The notes under the pieces were generated by a model, which worked only from the letters and a program-made list of their open reading frames with translations, made no database searches and had not been told where the DNA came from. From positions 1 through 7,430 of the forward strand of contig JAXLYX010000054.1 of the NCBI GenBank assembly GCA_046351215.1: 7,430 bases of DNA, read 5' to 3'. Position 1 is the stretch's first letter; the number at the start of each line of letters is the position of its first letter. This DNA is from JAXLYX01 sp046351215 (GTDB lineage: Bacteria; Myxococcota_A; Polyangia; Polyangiales; Houyiibacteriaceae). Of this stretch, positions 5,843 to 7,430 are shown piece by piece. Both the position numbers and the translations under genes were made by a program.

Positions 5843-6685
5843 GTGGTCCTCCTCGCCCAACCCGTTCCGCGGAATCCCCGCACGAGCTTCTTCGCCCGCT
5901 GGCTCGCGCCGGGACGCGAGCTCTTGGTCGTCGGGCTCCTCCTCCCACGGGGTGCCGCTCCGCAGGTCGTCGTCCCGCTCGCGTCGCGGCGGGATGCGTC
6001 TCCGCCCGTCGTCCACGATCCCGCGGACGTGCGCTCGCTCTTCAGCGACCTCGAGCGCGCGTTCGAAGAGCCGATTCCACCGCCGGCCGGTGGCGGTGAT
6101 GGCCCGCCGATTCGCCTCGAGGGCGGCGGCGCCGTCCTCTACGAGCCCCCCGACCCGCGCGTCGTCGGCACGATCGCGAGGAGCGTCGAGGAGCTCGAGG
6201 CCATGGGCCCCGAATGGGCGGTCGCGTGCGCGGTCGCGGCCGCGCTCCCCGACGCCGGCGAGCTCGACTTCGCGGTCTTCCGTTCCACGGCGAAGGAGCC
6301 AGGGCGAATCGCGCGTTTCTTCGGGAACGAAGCGTCGTTCTGGGTGATGGCGATCGAACTCTCGCCCCGCGAGCCCGAGCGGCTCTTCTTCCCGACGCGC
6401 TTCGCGGCGGGCGGCGCTCCCGCCGAGCTCTTCGAGGGGACGGATAGCCTCTATTGTCAGGCGCCGGACGCGCGCTTCCCTGCGGTCGAGCCGAGGCCGC
6501 CGCTCCTGGACATCCCCGCGCCGCGCGATCCGTCCGTCGGCTCGTTCGTCGGGGCCACGAGCCACCGACGAGAGCAGGAGCTCCTCGCCCGGAACGCGCG
6601 CGTGCTCCACGCCACGCAGCACGTCCACTGCTGCGATCTCTACGAGCCCCGGCCGAACCGGGATCGGTGGGTCTCCTTCCGTTGA
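5843..6685 (+). CDS. Uncharacterised soluble protein with C-terminal His/Cys cluster
   Basis: The product has 280 residues from the GTG at 5843, with no signal peptide or membrane segment, so it is probably cytoplasmic. The N-terminal part (1-60) is mixed hydrophobic/basic (VPRNPRTSFFARWLAPGREL, then GLLLPRGAAPQVVVPL). A Gly/Pro linker lies near 78-96. The middle (105-200) looks like a mixed alpha/beta domain, with RIARFFGNEASFWVMAIEL and LFFPTRF. Near the C-terminus, H256, H260, H262, C263, C264 and D265 form a cluster that could bind metal. The start is doubtful: GTG 5843 is the only usual start codon in frame between the divergent gene and this point, but similarity to the relic at 4527 extends six codons upstream of it to an ATC at 5825, and no Shine-Dalgarno is visible. 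G/C-rich third positions support this frame over the overlapping ATG frame at 5835. Function unknown. Confidence 0.75.
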   Translation: MVLLAQPVPRNPRTSFFARWLAPGRELLVVGLLLPRGAAPQVVVPLASRRDASPPVVHDPADVRSLFSDLERAFEEPIPPPAGGGDGPPIRLEGGGAVLYEPPDPRVVGTIARSVEELEAMGPEWAVACAVAAALPDAGELDFAVFRSTAKEPGRIARFFGNEASFWVMAIELSPREPERLFFPTRFAAGGAPAELFEGTDSLYCQAPDARFPAVEPRPPLLDIPAPRDPSVGSFVGATSHRREQELLARNARVLHATQHVHCCDLYEPRPNRDRWVSFR

Positions 6686-6725
6686 GCGCCGACGCGGGGT
6701 CGCTTCGGTTGCCGCGCGTCGTCGG

Positions 6726-6745
6726 CCCGTGCGAGCCTCCACGGG
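6726..6745 (+). promoter_or_regulatory. Hairpin just upstream of the bestrophin start
   Basis: CCCGTG (6726-6731) and CACGGG (6740-6745) pair perfectly around an 8-nt loop, ending 4 nt before the ATG at 6750. The hairpin occupies the place where a Shine-Dalgarno would be, and no good one is visible. A larger, bulged stem (GCCGAC 6688-6693 with GTCGGC 6721-6726, plus GCGG with CCGC inside) directly follows the stop of the upstream gene and could weaken read-through. Neither stem is followed by a T tract. Confidence 0.3.
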
Positions 6746-6749
6746 ACCG

Positions 6750-7430
6750 ATGGTCGTCACCGACACGATCCCGTGGGGGAACGTCCTCCGCCATCATCGC
6801 CGGAAGCTGGGCACGCTCCTCGTGCTCTCGGTCACGGCCACGCTGCTCGAGCGCTTCGCCGACCTCGCGATCCCGCTCCTCGCCACGCCCTTCGCGGTCG
6901 TCGGAGGTGCGCTGGCCATCCTCCTCGCGTTCCGCAACGGCGCCGCGTACGACCGATGGTGGGAAGGACGCAAGCTCTGGGGTGGCCTCGTGAACGTCTC
7001 GCGCACGCTCGCGCGTCAGGCCGCGACCTACCTCCCCTCGGCCGACGACCGACGTCGCCTGGTCCGGATGGTGATCGCGTTCGCCCACGGGTTGCGGGCG
7101 AGCCTCCGCGGCACGTCGCCCTCGGACGACTTCGCGCGGCTCCTCGATCCCGAGCTCGCACGCGAGCTCGCGGGCGCCCGCGGACCGGTCACGCGCCTCG
7201 GCGTCGCGATCGGCGCGGAGGTCGGCGAGCTCCACCGCCGGGGCGTCCTCGACGGTCACGCGGCAGCCCGCTTCGACGTCTCGCTGACGGAGCTCGTCGC
7301 CTGCCAGGGCGGCATCGAGCGCATCCACAGGACGCCGATGCCGACCGCCTACCGGTTCTTCACCGGGCGCTTCATCCACGCCTACGTGATGGCCCTGCCC
7401 TTCGGCCTCGTCGAGCACCTCGGCGCGCTC
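6750..7430 (+). CDS. Bestrophin-family (YneE/UPF0187) ion channel, N-terminal part
   Basis: The frame is open from the ATG at 6750 to the window edge (227 residues); bacterial bestrophins are about 290-300 residues long, so roughly three quarters is present. Hydrophobic segments at about 20-36 and 43-61 form the first two transmembrane helices. The family signature follows: FRNGAAYDRWWEGRKLWGGL (61-80) and then N82 and R85. A helical cytoplasmic region (86-185) leads to GGIERIHRTPMPTAY (187-201) and the start of the third helix, YVMALPFGLV (212-221), all well conserved in the family. Bestrophins form pentameric channels; characterised bacterial members conduct cations. An in-frame GTG at 6729 would add seven residues but lies inside a hairpin. 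The upstream gene ends 64 bp before and may be co-transcribed, with no evident functional link. Confidence 0.95.
   Translation, partial: MVVTDTIPWGNVLRHHRRKLGTLLVLSVTATLLERFADLAIPLLATPFAVVGGALAILLAFRNGAAYDRWWEGRKLWGGLVNVSRTLARQAATYLPSADDRRRLVRMVIAFAHGLRASLRGTSPSDDFARLLDPELARELAGARGPVTRLGVAIGAEVGELHRRGVLDGHAAARFDVSLTELVACQGGIERIHRTPMPTAYRFFTGRFIHAYVMALPFGLVEHLGAL

Noticed and set aside
5835..6347. ATG-initiated frame at 5835 as the start of the unrecognised gene.
   Set aside because: It is a different frame, Ser/Arg/Pro-rich with poor third-position G+C, and lacks the residues shared with the relic.
6042..7418. Minus-strand open frame of about 458 codons across the bestrophin region.
   Set aside because: The opposite strand encodes a clear bestrophin with family signatures; this frame is low-complexity and Arg/Glu-rich, an antisense shadow.

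Overview
This window comes from a GC-rich genome that is most likely a myxobacterium (Myxococcota, perhaps Polyangiales or Sandaracinaceae). Coding stretches end most codons in G or C, secreted proteins and lipoproteins dominate, and one large protein carries two copies of the Cys-rich repeat (CGDG...GE.CDDGN..dGDGC...C) typical of that phylum. The lineage is inferred from composition and domain style; no rRNA or marker gene is present. Both ends of the window cut through genes.

Layout, left to right: (1) a secreted protein of unknown function on the minus strand, open at the left edge; (2) an A+T-rich divergent intergenic region holding a promoter-like pair of hexamers and an inverted repeat; (3) a small fasciclin (FAS1) lipoprotein on the plus strand; (4) a strong hairpin between convergent genes; (5) a lipoprotein of about 973 residues on the minus strand with six cadherin-like tandem repeats, two myxobacterial Cys-rich repeats and a C-terminal Asp-box (BNR) propeller; (6) a 389-bp intergenic stretch containing a decayed copy of the start of a gene found 1.3 kb downstream; (7) a four-helix membrane protein on the plus strand; (8) a membrane-anchored protein with six cysteines on the minus strand; (9) an unrecognised cytoplasmic protein on the plus strand, the intact paralogue of the decayed copy; (10) the first 227 codons of a bestrophin-family channel, open at the right edge.

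Gene order alternates strand almost gene by gene, so there is little sign of operons; only the last two genes are co-directional (64 bp apart). The common theme is the cell envelope: a secreted protein, two lipoproteins with likely adhesive domains (FAS1 and cadherin-like), two small membrane proteins and an ion channel. I see no defence system, mobile element, CRISPR array, tRNA or rRNA. The most unusual points are the exact 94-residue (282-bp) periodicity of the cadherin-like repeats, the decayed paralogue fragment next to the four-helix membrane protein, and the palindrome around the fasciclin promoter.
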